The notes below the pieces were generated by a model that was not told the DNA's origin, searched no databases, and saw only the letters and a list, made by a program, of their open reading frames with translations. DNA of 64,000 nt from Durusdinium trenchii (taxonomy: Eukaryota; Sar; Dinophyceae; Suessiales; Symbiodiniaceae): positions 966,046-1,030,045 of the forward strand of contig CAXAMN010020890.1 of NCBI GenBank assembly GCA_963970005.1. Direction: 5' to 3'. The translations under genes were made by a program, and so were the position numbers. Position 1 is the stretch's first letter. The number at the start of each line of letters is the position of its first letter. Shown here in pieces: positions 35,757 through 47,470 of this stretch.

Positions 35757-38700
35757 CTTGCCGGTGGAAGCCGGGCGCTTCGCCAGCCGAGTACAGCGAA
35801 GTTTGCGCGCGAGTGTAGTAGGTCGGTGGAGGTTTGCAGGTCAATGGTTAGGGAATGGTCAAGGATAGTGAATCCTCCACCAAGCCAAGAGTCAAACTGA
35901 TTGAGACAATCCAGAGAAGCCTGAAGATACGAAGCGTTACGTGAAAATGCATTGGCATCCTTATTTAGACACACCCGAACACCATTCAACAAACCTAGAC
36001 CTTGGGGCCACCCTTTGAGAATTGCCTACCCTCTTTTTCTTGCCACCAGGAACTGCAAACCTGATGTAAGCCGAATGCCGAAATAAGTTGAGCAATTTGA
36101 GACTTGGCAGATTGACCAAATTGACCACCGCCCGTTCCTCCGCCCAATGTCAGGCGTCCTTGACGAGTCCCGTTGATGGAGTACAAAGGAAAGAACGTAC
36201 TTCCACCAGGTGATTCCCACCGTAGCTCACTCAAATGATCTCACATGGGAACATGCCTCTCAATGAGACTGCAGTTTCCCTTACCAAGGTCTTCCCATCT
36301 TCTAAGTGTATGCATTTCTTATGTGTTCCAATCCGCCGTGTTTTGCTGGGGATCCACGGGGTCTCCGCCGATACAAGAGTGGGATGGGGCGACATCCCCA
36401 CATCATCCCATCCTCACAGTGCACTGGGAAGCCGCGCCTAGTCTGCTCGTGATGGGGCAAATGAATAAAATCATACTTCCCCGGCGTGATCTTCTCTAAG
36501 AATGCGCATAACCTGCACAAACCACTGCAAATGCATCAAAATCGCCACAGAAAAGCAGGAAGCGGCGATATATGCTACAGTGATCTACAGTGCTTGCTCT
36601 GCGATTTGATGGTCTTAGGATCTTCTTTTTTGCTGGTGAGGTGTCAAAACTCGTGGGTCTGCGTAGAAACCTTGCAGAAACCGTGTGATTCTTGAGAGTT
36701 CCTGACTCTTCAGAGTTGCCGACAAGCGCCTCATGAGTTGAGTGGCCTTTGAAAAAGTGCATGTGTTTGACACAACCTGCACCTGAACCTATCTCACCCC
36801 TGCACCGTTCCACGAGCTGAAAAACATGCGTCACCGGCTTCATGAACGTTTCATGAACGTTTCATGTTTATGTCTGCCGTCTGCCGTGTCATGTTTAACG
36901 GTTAAAGATTTCAAGAAGGTCCGTCCGCATGTCGCGGAAGCGAGCGACACACACACACAGACACGATCTTGCGTGCCTGCTGATCGATAGGTTTGGAGGC
37001 AAACTCTTCAAGATCAAACTGGTCACATGCTCACCGAGCTCGTGGTAGTCATACCTGTCCGGAACCAACGCGACCACCCGAATCGGGTGATTCAGCGATC
37101 AACGTCCCAGAATCAGGTGATGAAGCCGCCGTTTAGTGAGGACCTAATTAAGAGCCTGGTGTTCAACAAGAAAGTCATCAAAGCTATACGGTCGCTGGAG
37201 CTTCAGGTCGTTGGAAAACATTCTTAAACAAGGGTGTCTTGCCACTGCAGCTTTTCCTTGAGTCTCACCAACTTTCGGTTGCAAAAGGGGCTCCCAGTCA
37301 ACCTCCTCTCTGGCCTTTCAGAATTGAAGCCCTGCAAAGGAGTTTGGCCAGATGCACCGCGGTGTACGCAACTTTTTTGGGCGTTTTTGGGATCATCTCT
37401 AAGTAGCAGAAGCAGTCCCACCCAGCCGAGAATCTTGGCTGTGTTGAAATGCAGCTCTTCCAAAAAAGGAACACAAACAACCAAATGGGTAACAAAGACA
37501 AATGGTAGTAACTGGTAGTAGGATCAGAGTCTGCTAGTCACCAGTTCGCCTTCCTGGTCATCATCTCAATCCATTCTGTCTCCCTTTTTCAAAACCCTTT
37601 CCCACAGCTGCTCGGCATCGCGCCTGCGCTTGTAGGGAACAGCAACAGCCTTGTCTCAAAAGTCCCACAAAAAGAATCATTCTTGTAAAACATTGTAAAA
37701 CCCAACAGCACAAGTGGTACTTCATCTGCTTCCGTTTCACAGTTTCTTCTAGGACAGCGGACAGCTGACAGCTCTTTGCTTTAGAGTTGTTGATAGTTGC
37801 CAATGTCTCCAGGCCGTGAGTACCAGCATACCTTCTTACGTCTTTTGATCGTTGTTTCCTTGTGTTTCGTCATGTGATCGCAGCAGTAGCCCTGCGGGAA
37901 TCGCACGGAAAGCTGAACTAGCTGTCAGCCGTATTGCTGTCACGTCTCGTGACCACCATGCGTGACTGGTGACTGGTCGTTTTTTGGAGCACTTGGCCAG
38001 CACATTTAGTATCGTGTGGTATCAGTGGTATCTGCGGGGTGTCCAAATCACCGCAGGAATCCGAAGGCGGGGAGGTCTGTCGACATTTCAACGCGACATG
38101 AAGGGCATGCCTTGGCGCCCCTTTTCCGTTTACATCGGTTGGATGATGGGGGGTCGGGGTTGGGTTCATCTGACTTAAGTCTTGCTTGCAGAGCTGGCGA
38201 AGGTGTGTGCGCTCCGAAAAAGCACCGAATAATAGCTAAACCAAACACTTCCGGAATCAGTGATTGTAAGGAATTGGAGACAAGCCCTTCGCATGACGGA
38301 ATTGTGATGCACATATTAATGTTGTTGTCGCCCACATCGTTCTCAGGACACTGTACCCTATAGACCCAACAAAAATCACATAGACCCTCCAACAGTGAAA
38401 AGATTGCACGTCGAGTACGTACGCGGAACCACCACTCAGGTGGTTCGGGTGTGTTTTTGGTGGCCATTTAGTGGCTTTTCGTCCACGACAGGCGTTTGCA
38501 TGAAGTGCTTTTGGTGCTCAGCTGACGATGGACAGAACACCAAAGTATGTAGCTTAAAAGTCTACATTTATTGGCTCCAAGTTAGATCAGTCCAACATAC
38601 CACTGCAGCGTCTCAAGAGTTGAATCGATTTGAGATCCTTGCGAGCTCGCGAAACAATGCGAAACACCGTGGATCCATCAGCGAACGAAGAACCAAAGGA

Positions 38701-38845
38701 CGGAAGAAACTGTCATTGAGGCTGTTGAAAGGAATGAACGAAGAATAGGGACTGATATGCCCTTTGTCTCCTCATTTCGTTCGTTTGGGCCCTGTTTGTC
38801 ATGCAACATTGCCCTGTTCGCGAAGAAATGGCTAAAATCAAGCTG

Positions 38846-38896
38846 TCCAACCACACACGCCATCGCGGCCTCCAACCACACACGCCATCGCGGTCG
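38846..38896. repeat. Tandem duplication of a 25-bp unit
   Basis: CCAACCACACACGCCATCGC occurs twice, 25 bp apart. Confidence 0.85.
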
Positions 38897-39033
38897 CAAA
38901 AAAGAGACAAAAAACAACCACTCCTCCAACACCCCGCCTGACCGGCTCTGCGATCGATCGTGGAATGGTGTGCCATCGAATGGTGCGCGCGGAGGAACGC
39001 TCTTGGAACGATCTCCACGAGCTTGTTTCTAAT

Positions 39034-39130
39034 AGCTTCTTGTTACTACTAGTAAGGCACCTGTTACTACTAGCGTGGCACTTGTTACTACTAGCGTGGC
39101 ACTTGTTACTACTAGTAACAAGAAGCTACG
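39034..39130. repeat. Dispersed repeat copy, short tandem form
   Basis: Four units of CTTGTTACTACTAG joined by TAAGGCAC or CGTGGCAC. It ends in CTAGTAACAAGAAGCTAC. It is the reverse complement of units in the 59-bp array. Confidence 0.85.
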
Positions 39131-41509
39131 TTCTCCGGATGATCCAGCGCAACCAAATTCAACTTTAAAACACCGCGCAGCGCCGGGGTCGCAGCGCGCA
39201 GCGCTGGAAACAGCTGTCCGAGGCCCACTGTAAGGAAACCTCACTGGATGGACCAGATGTCTAGGCTAGGAGTTGCTTGGGTGGATGGATCTTAGAGACC
39301 CCGTCCGACGCAAACCGGGTGGTGTTCAGGGGTGAAATTGTTTCGTAACAAGTCACCCAATCAAGGGATTGCCTTCCAGGAAGGTGAACAAGCTTGCGTG
39401 GTCCTGCATGCTCCAAGGGTCTCTTACATGTCTATTCTTACTGTAATGAATAGAATGTCTACTTTTTCCAGTTGATCGGTGGCATGCAAGCAGCTTGAGG
39501 ACTGCCGCAACTAAGTAGCCCTATTTTGGAAGAATATGGAAGCATCCTTCAACATCCGCACTGTTCGGTGCCGAAAGAAGTTTGATTCGCAAATCCACAA
39601 CTTTCAACCACGAATGCCGGTTGTTATACCATTCTTTATTTACCACAGCGAACTTTAGCATCCTGGCAATGAGATTACTTGAGCATCTGGAGGCAAGTCA
39701 GGAGGTGCCTTCGGACAAAGCAAGCTCTTGCTGCCGACCCTGGGTGTTTGTTCAAGTGCCTTGCTCTTGATCACATCGCGATGCTAGGTGTTTGAAACAC
39801 ATGGGTGCACAAAGTTGTAGCCTTCATGTCTGCGCAAACATGTCAAACATCAGATGCAGCCAACCACGCAGGGACCTGCTCTAAGAGGGGCCGGCCCGGT
39901 TGATTTAGGGCCTGTAGCATGCGATGAGCGGGTCTCTCGACTCATCATATACTTACTTCATTCATGATGAAGAGCTGTTCAACAATCTCAGAAAGTAATT
40001 TGGTTGATTTGTTGTTGCCCAACAAAAGGTGTGAGAAGTCCGACTTCAACTGCGTGCCATTGCAGGTAAAAAAGATCTGGTCAAACCCGATTGTATTTCA
40101 AAGGTGCCCCCAAGCAGTCAAAGAGACTGGACCTCCAATCCTAAGTACCCATCAAATGACTGATGTGAGCTCCCGATGTCTTTCATACTTCCGGGCAATA
40201 CATGACAAGTCTTGAGAAACTACAGTACATTGGAAGCTGTGTCCGCAATTGAAAAAGACACGCGGCAACAAATTGATTTGATGCGTTGGAGGTGTTCTTC
40301 GGCAGTTGCTTTGGTGTGCTGAATGTTCTCAAGTCCTGCACTGCATACACCTGAACGGTGACAGCACCCAGGGTTCGGAGAACACGAGCGCAGCGACTCA
40401 AGAGAAAGCAAGTTCTGCAATCTTCACAATCATCAAATGTCGGATGATTTCTGTATTTCATTGACTTAGAATTATATCTCCATTGTGTATGTAAAGGACT
40501 GCCGAAGGAGTCGGGCATATCGTATGTTACAAGGTCAAGGCTCAAGGGATGCCAAAGGGTCAAAGCCCTCAACATAACCTAAAACACGCGCAAAACTGTA
40601 GCAGGTGTTGCTGTTGATTGTTGCCCACATGATGCAAATTCAGAGACTGCCTTGAATGGTTTCTCTGCCCAGCTTGCCCCAACATAGAGAACACAAACAG
40701 AGGGTTGCAATGTTTGTTTTGTGTGTGTGTCCACTTCTTCAGATGCGTTCTTGACCTCTACTTTGCATGCTTTGCTGATTAACTACAGTCATGCTTAGGT
40801 CAGGAACTTGAGGAGGTCGGGCTTCTCTCCCAAGTCGTGTCGCTTTTCGAAACTGACGCTCAGCCAAAAGTACCGTCTATGTGCGAATCGCAGGCGCGTT
40901 GCCCGAGGTACTGCGTTCGAACGCTTAGAGCCAAGTGTCTGCGGTCTCGGGGGCTCGAGCAACGAAGGATTGAACTCTCCGGACTCCGGACCCTTTCTGC
41001 AAAGAAAACCATGATGACTATGATATGCATATGATATGCATGATATCAGGACGTGTTGGTCAACTTTATGATGTTCCCTTCCGCTTTGGGGGTTCTTTTC
41101 ACCAGAGGGCGTGTTCTGGAATCGCCCGGCTCCGAATTGGTCGTCGAGAGAGGCTGCGTCTTAGACCGGTAGACCGTCTCTCGCCTGTCTGGACAGAGCG
41201 ACATCGGGGCACATAGAGGAAATCCAAACTGAACTGACAAGAGGTGAAAAATAGGTCAAATATGGCTGTGGGACTGGCTGTGGGCCTCTGAATCAGACCT
41301 TCGGGTCTCCTACTGGAAGGTCGTTGACTACATGGTGGACTGGTCGGGCTCCAGGTTTTGACCTATCCCCAAATATGGACTGCGCCCAAACTCTTGCTGC
41401 TCAATGACGCCATGGTGTGATTTTGGACACTGCCCTGTTGGTCCCCAGAAGCACTCACCCTTCACCAGCTTTCCTCTTCGAGATACCAACAAAAGCCGAG
41501 TGTTCCCAC

Positions 41510-41635
41510 CGCGCTCCAATCACGGCCACACCGCCGCGCGACCGAAATCCGTGCGACCGAAATCTTCGCCAAGCTCGCGCCTGCGGCGCTGGCCAAATCG
41601 CTCGGGAGCTTTTCGGAGAGCTCCGAGTCCACGGC
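41510..41635 (-). CDS. Unassigned exon (42 codons)
   Basis: A phase-0 exon between CGCAG|G and a GTGGGA donor contains AVDSELSEKLPSDLASAAGA and then SLAKISVARISVARR. The doubled ISVAR comes from a local 15-bp duplication. Excellent codon bias. Confidence 0.65.
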
Positions 41636-42087
41636 CTGCGGGGTGCGGGGTGCGGAGGTCTGTGGGATGCAGGGTGCGGGGTGCGAAGAAGGTCTGGGGT
41701 GACAGGCTACGACAGGAGCCCTGTAAGGGGGGGAGTTGGAAACCATTGGAAACCTCTGACTCAGGTTCGGGAAAAACGACATGGGAGTTGTTTGAGAGAG
41801 ACTTCGTAACAGAAGAAGGGCTCCTCCATGTCAGTTGGGCGTCGAAGCCACGAATGTGGCTTGGGGTTCCAAAACAGGCCTCCAGGAAGATAGACAACGA
41901 ACCAAGTGTGAGATATGTTGAATGACAATCCTGCATTACCTTGGGCCATCGAAAGCTGAAAAAAGAATGCAATCCAACACTCTCATGGTGAAGGATGAAG
42001 CTCTCCAACCCAAAAAATGAGCGCGTACAATTAGTCTTATAACTAACCCATGACCCATCTTAACCTCGGAACAACAAAAAACGAGGA

Positions 42088-42207
42088 TCAATCTTGCTGA
42101 GATTTGCTGAGCATCCCGACGGCTGCTGCTAGTTGATCCAGCAGCGCAAGCTGCTCCAGCTGCCATGCTCGGACCTGGCGACGGGATCGAATGCGGGTGT
42201 GAACGGC
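42088..42207 (-). CDS. Probable last exon of an unassigned gene
   Basis: After CACAG|G the frame contains SRRQVRAWQLEQLALLDQLA and then AAVGMLSKSQQD, followed by TGA at 42088. It is a helical C-terminus with good codon bias. Confidence 0.55.
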   Translation of the reverse strand, partial: AVHTRIRSRRQVRAWQLEQLALLDQLAAAVGMLSKSQQD

Positions 42208-42716
42208 CTGTGGTATTCGAACGAGAGTCTTCCCAGGTGGTTGGATGGACAACGAGCCAGAATCAACAAAAGACATGTTCTGCTTAGGTCGAACCGTTTT
42301 GGTCTTCAGAAGCGTTCTGAACTGGCAAATGACTTTGGAGGTGGGAAGTTGCTGGAGGTCTATGAAGATTTCTCGTTGTGTCGTGTTGACCAGTCGTGGC
42401 CCATATTTTAAATTGGGGCGTCTACATGCCAATTTTAAACATACTATATATGTATGCACCATTGCTCATGGGTTGATTTTTCCTGATGGAATCAGGATGA
42501 AGGATCATATCTTACATCTCTTCATGAAACCTAAGACCAGAGTTTGCGGCACGTGCAAAGTTCGGATCCAAACCCTCATTTCTGAGTAGTGGAAAACTTG
42601 GAGCACGGCTCAGTAAAGGCCACGGAAAACTTTCTCTGAAAAAGATCGCACTTCGTGTTCCGGAAGATGACTCCCAGCGTGATTTTGGCCCACGTGGCTG
42701 TGCGCGTTTACAGCGC

Positions 42717-42793
42717 CTGCGTGTGGTTCCCGGCCCAAAAGAGGCCCTCCGTGGGCACCAGCGACGAATCGAAGCTGTTCAAGGGATCCGCGC
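42717..42793 (-). CDS. Unassigned exon
   Basis: Between GTGAG|G and CGCAG|GC the minus strand reads NSFDSSLVPTEGLFWAGNHT, with 22 of 24 third positions G or C. The antisense plus frame also looks coding-like but less so. Probably belongs with the exon at 42088. Confidence 0.55.
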
Positions 42794-43119
42794 CTCACCA
42801 GTGCAAAGACCGACTGGTGCGACTCGAAGGGAATAAGGGAATTGTTCGCCCCCCAATAGAGATTGGATCCAGCCACCCTCAGCCACTCTACTTTCATCGC
42901 ACAAGTAGATCGGTGCGTGGATCGGTCCGGTGGGTCCGGGTCATCAAGCTTTGCAAGCCCCAAGAGTGCCCTCTCTTAGTATGGGCATGGGGTGTGCATG
43001 GGCTGGCCACTCTTCACAAAACATGTCTGTGATTGCTTTATTTGGTTTATTCTTGTTCTGTCGTCTCATTGACCTTTCTGAGCTCACTGTGATCTTCACG
43101 CACATCACACACGTGCGGC

Positions 43120-43120
<1 letters not shown>

Positions 43121-43156
<36 letters not shown>
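43121..43156. repeat. GT microsatellite
   Basis: A (GT)n run of about 18 units. Confidence 0.95.
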
Positions 43157-43160
<4 letters not shown>

Positions 43161-43989
43161 CTAAACATGACTAAACCCTCTTTTTGTATAGTCCCATTGG
43201 ACTCCGAACGCTGAGGATCCTCACATGCGGCATAAGTCTCACAAAGCCCGGCATATTTCATGAAGCATCTGTCTTGGGCATTGAACCTCAGAATGGCACA
43301 TGAAAGCCAACAATGAACATGAAAAGTGATGGAAAGTGAAATCCAACTGCGTCATCTGATGTTTTATGCGTCCAAGAATCCTTACAAATCCTTAGAATTC
43401 TATCCAACCCAACTGCATCAATTCCTAGAAATCCTTTGAATTCTGCCAAGTGGCATGGCCTCAACTGAGCCGCTCAAGGATTCCGTCGTTGTCCTTGGAG
43501 AGGAAGGAGGATGAGGTGGGATGGGATAGCTAAGATGGTTGGATGAGATCACTACTGTAGGATACTGATACTGTTTCTGGATAGGTGGTTGGATAGCCAA
43601 GAAGAATAGCTAGCAGCTAGAATAGCCAAGATTGCAAGACTGCCCAGGCCGCTTAAGGCTTAGGTGTTTCCATGTCGGGGGTACTCCAAATGTTCCAGAA
43701 CTTCCATCCATTTTCCCCTGCACCTGATTTACGACCGCTCGAAATCCCCTCAACGACCGCGCGAAGTGAGCGGACAGCTCGCGACACCGCGGACCGAAAC
43801 CGCGCGCGCGAGGGTCTCCATGCATGCCAGGTCTCCACGAAGCTTCGAAGAATTGTCGTGAGATCACCGAGACCGGAGTTTGTGTGGCACAAATACGTCC
43901 TTCGGTCACCGTGAGCTCTGCAAGGTGCACATCGTACCTGCGAAACTGACAGACTGACAGATGGTCGGCGGTAGAACCTGCCACAAGAC

Positions 43990-44066
43990 CTGCGCGGCTT
44001 CGGCGGCTTTTGCTCCTTCTTTGTGATGAAGTACCCTGAAGCTGTGGTGAGCTTGGGCTCAAGATC
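43990..44066 (-). CDS. Unassigned exon
   Basis: Between TGCAG|G and a CGCAG|GT donor it reads LEPKLTTASGYFITKKEQKP and then PKPR. It is not in phase with the next exon upstream (44371), so another exon may lie between. Confidence 0.5.
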
Positions 44067-44302
44067 CTGCAAGAGAGTCTAGGCAAAACATAGTTTTGTT
44101 CCCAGGGTGTGTTCAATAAGGAAACAAGCGAGCTGCTATCATCAATAAAAGCTGCCAACGATGGAAGGCCAGCATCGCTTGTTGAAAGTCTACTGTTCTC
44201 CTTCAACCATTGAAACCGTTCCAGTCCAGTCCATCTTAGGTGAATTCCCTTTATCCGGTTATCCCAATATACCACCTTAGAAACTGGGCTCAACAGCGGC
44301 AC

Positions 44303-44371
44303 CGGTTGGTGAAGGCAGCATGGATGGTCTCTGCGACCTCCAGAAGCTGGTTCAACTTCTCCAGCTCTTGC
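44303..44371 (-). CDS. Coiled-coil exon
   Basis: Between CCAAG|G and a GTGCCG donor it reads QELEKLNQLLEVAETIHAAF and then TN. A typical amphipathic helix with good splice sites. Confidence 0.55.
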
Positions 44372-44575
44372 CTTGGAGGCCAAAACTATCCAAAACTCGG
44401 TCAGTTTCTACCAGATCCTATAATCTTCAGCCGAAGCATGGTTTTTGTTCATATTTGTCTGACTTCAACGACATGAGGGTTGACTTGTATTTGCACTTCA
44501 ACATGTCTACCTTGCAGCCCACTTGCGAGGCTGTGGCAACCAGAGCCAGCATCCATATCCTATGCACATGAGGCG

Positions 44576-44600
44576 ACTCTCTCTCTCTCTCTTTCTCTCT
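44576..44600. repeat. CT microsatellite
   Basis: (CT)n, 25 bp with one interruption. Confidence 0.85.
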
Positions 44601-46878
44601 GAGGACCTCTCAACGACCGAAGATGATTGGACAACATCTACGATCCTCTCGATGCTGGTGCAAAGATGTGCAAAGACATATTTCAAGCGAAGGCTCCATG
44701 TCCATGATAACTCTGATAGACTCTACATGACTCTACTGTATACTCTACTGTACTTGCTTCAAAAATAAAATAACTTGCACCATTTCGGGCAGGTGGTGGT
44801 GCCATGACATAAGACTCTTGATGGCAGCACACAGCTAAAGCTTGCTAAAGCACTGACAAGGAACTGTTCTCGGATTGTAGTACATCGCAAGATAGCACCT
44901 CACTAACCGAGCCTCCCCCAAGCAGCTTTCCTAGAGCAGTCAGCAGGAAACGAGCGAGGGTCCTCCATCACAGCGTGTTTGCGAGCAAACCCAAACAAAT
45001 AACCTCGCGACGCCGTGAAACCACCCCCCTTGCTCCACCCCGCACGCCGGTGGAGGCGGAGCTCCTGCCGCACGCACCTGGACCGACCGACCTGGCCTCC
45101 ATGGTCGGACCATGGCGGTTTCTGCGGAGAGAGGGCCCGGGAGAGCTGAGAGAGCCACGCGTGTCCGACTGTGAGTCCTGTAAGAGTTGGGTGACCAGAA
45201 GAAATGAAAAAGGACCAGGTCCAAGCTACTTGGATGGTAACTATAGTGCACCCCTTTCAAGAAAAGCTGTTGCAATGAGCTGCCTTCATTCCAAAGCTCA
45301 GCTGATGGGTTCGAGAAGGTGTGCAACTGGTGTTTGAGCCCAAACAGAAAAGCATGCTGGTGAATGCTGGCGATCTGCAGTGCAGAAGCTAACTCCTTCG
45401 CGGAACCGCTCCCTTTCGATGGTTCGCGGCCGCGCTAACCATCTGAACCCCGTACTGTACTTCCACGGGGGTTACACGCTGTCGATGAGGCTTTTGGGGA
45501 CTGCAAATGGGAAGATCATGGAAGATCTTTGCAACCCCAGACAGTCGGTCAAATGCCGAGAGCGGCAAGCGGAGAAAACATGGCTCGCCGTGCTCAGGCG
45601 GTGCAAATCTCGGAGGGTGACTCGAAGTAAAGCTAGAAATCCATGCCTTGAATACTTGGGACGACTTTCGCTACTCTTGAATACTGTATCAACACTTGGA
45701 TCTTTTGGATGGATGTCTCCCAAACCTTGAACCAGCAACGGGGCCCCTTTGGGTTTCCAAAACCGCTCCTGGGGTGCCTTTCATCAGAAACCCTTCGTTC
45801 GTTGCTTCGGCCCGGCCAGCTGCGGCTCCACGCAGCAGAGGGCCGGTGAGGCTTAAGGACTTGGGTTGTAAACGCACGAAGAAAGGCCTGCAGGGCAACG
45901 AAGAATTGCCCCTGGGGGGGGGTCTTTTGCATCTACGTGGGCCTTGCAGGTCTAGTGGGTCTGGTGGGAGTGGCTGGGAAAGACTGCATGAGATGATGCT
46001 TAGCTGCTAAGGGTTGGATCTTGAAAGATTTGGGGTGGTGTCGGACAGTGGGGGATGAATCGCTTCAGAACTCAGTTGCTGTGATGTTTGCATAGTTTCC
46101 AAATAGACTGGTTCGGCATGTCTGATATGCAATCTGTGCACTTTTCGTGGAGGTTCCAGTCTATCTGCAGGCCGCTCCAACCACATCACTGACTTGATAG
46201 ATGGGATTTGATGTGGCACAAGAGTCAGACTCACTGCTTGCAGCGGATCGTCATGCGTGCATCTTTGGTGGACAAGTTGTTCTCCATTGTGAGCCCAGCA
46301 GAGGTGCCGTGACTCTCTTGCCGAACAGGCGAGACTCTCCAATGAATGCAGCATCTTATGAATTTCATCTCAACATGCTCCCTGGGAGTCAAACACCATA
46401 AGTTAGTCTTTAGTCTTGAGGGGACCCGAGTTCAGGAATTTCTTAAAACACTTCAGTCGGTCAAAATATAGTCTTTGTGCTTCTAGGGTGCTCGGTGCTC
46501 CTTACGGACTGCTCACTGCTTACAGACTCCTTCAGACTCCTTCGGCCCAGCCGCTGAAAGAAGGAGGCAGCTGAACAGCAAAGTCCGCTGGGCGAGGGAC
46601 GTCCTCGCACCTGATCAGTGTGGCTTTGGGGGGCCCGAAGGATTTCAATCTGCGGGCCAATTCGTGCTGTCCATCACCAAGGGTAGAAGAGAATACTAGT
46701 AGCAAGCACAGAAAGTTTGATTCAGTTGGATGTTTTCTACAAAAGAAACATTATACATATGTATTATATATAATACAGCAATATTGATAATAGAAACTTT
46801 GCATTCTGGTGGTCGTCATCTGCATTCCATATGGGTGTGTATTTCTTTACCGTAGTCGGGCCGGGAAGTTTGAATAGG

Positions 46879-46937
46879 GGGGTATGATTCGAGGGTATGA
46901 TTCGGGGCATGATTCGGGGGCCGGGGTATGATTCGCG
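46879..46937. repeat. Minisatellite, GGTATGATTCG units
   Basis: Four imperfect units of 12-18 bp, GGTATGATTCG with G-rich spacers. Confidence 0.85.
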
Positions 46938-47470
46938 GCTTTGGAATTGTATTGTTGGATTGGCTGGACTTCCAGCAGTGGGCCCACATCTGCGCCATGA
47001 GGCAGTAGACAAACAGTATCTGTTGGTTGCTGGGCGCTGGGCAGACTAGGTTCATGGGCATTCATGGACTAGGCTCTGCTTTTGAATCGCTGCAAAACTT
47101 GAAGGCCAATGCCTTCGGGGAAACATTCGCATGTGATCGTGCGACAAACACCCAAAAACCATGGCAGGATGGCCGGGGCGTCCCAGAATACTCTGGGCGA
47201 TTGTCCCAGAACTACCCAACAAGCAATGATATGGGTGACCCGATCTACTCAAAAACGTACTGGCAGTCATAAAAGGTTCGTTTGGAACAAACCATACATA
47301 CATGCAGTAATTGGTTCCATATATAGAGGATTGGTCCCCTTAACCTGCGCAACCCTAGGAATGCAATGAATCGTGTTTGTACACAAAAAATACAATGAAA
47401 TATTCAAAGATCCGATTTTGAGGTTTCAGCAGAGCTAGGGATCGCCCTTCTGCAAACGAAACCACCACAC

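Larger units (their letters stand above)
35800..41500. other. Long stretch without a defensible gene
   Basis: Many chance frames. The best is a minus frame at 35995-36234 containing GRLTLGGGTGGGQFGQSAKS, and another at 38048-38467. Neither has codon bias. Known content: a 25-bp tandem duplication at 38846-38896 and the dispersed repeat at 39034-39130. Confidence 0.5.
44400..47400. other. Stretch with only ambiguous coding signal
   Basis: GC-rich patches at 45000-45180 and 45760-45900 have open frames on both strands. Examples are LLRGAAAGRAEATNEGF on minus and VEAELLPHAPGPTDLASM on plus. I could not choose. The last JmjC exons should lie near its upper end. Confidence 0.4.

Noticed and set aside
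42655..43032. Plus-strand open frame with VILAHVAVRVYSACVWFP
   Set aside because: The minus-strand exon 42793-42717 in the same DNA has still stronger codon bias and both splice sites.
43610..44383. 257-codon minus-strand open frame, the longest in the window
   Set aside because: Better exons with splice sites and codon bias (44371-44303 and 44066-43990) lie inside it in another frame. Its own codon use is unbiased.
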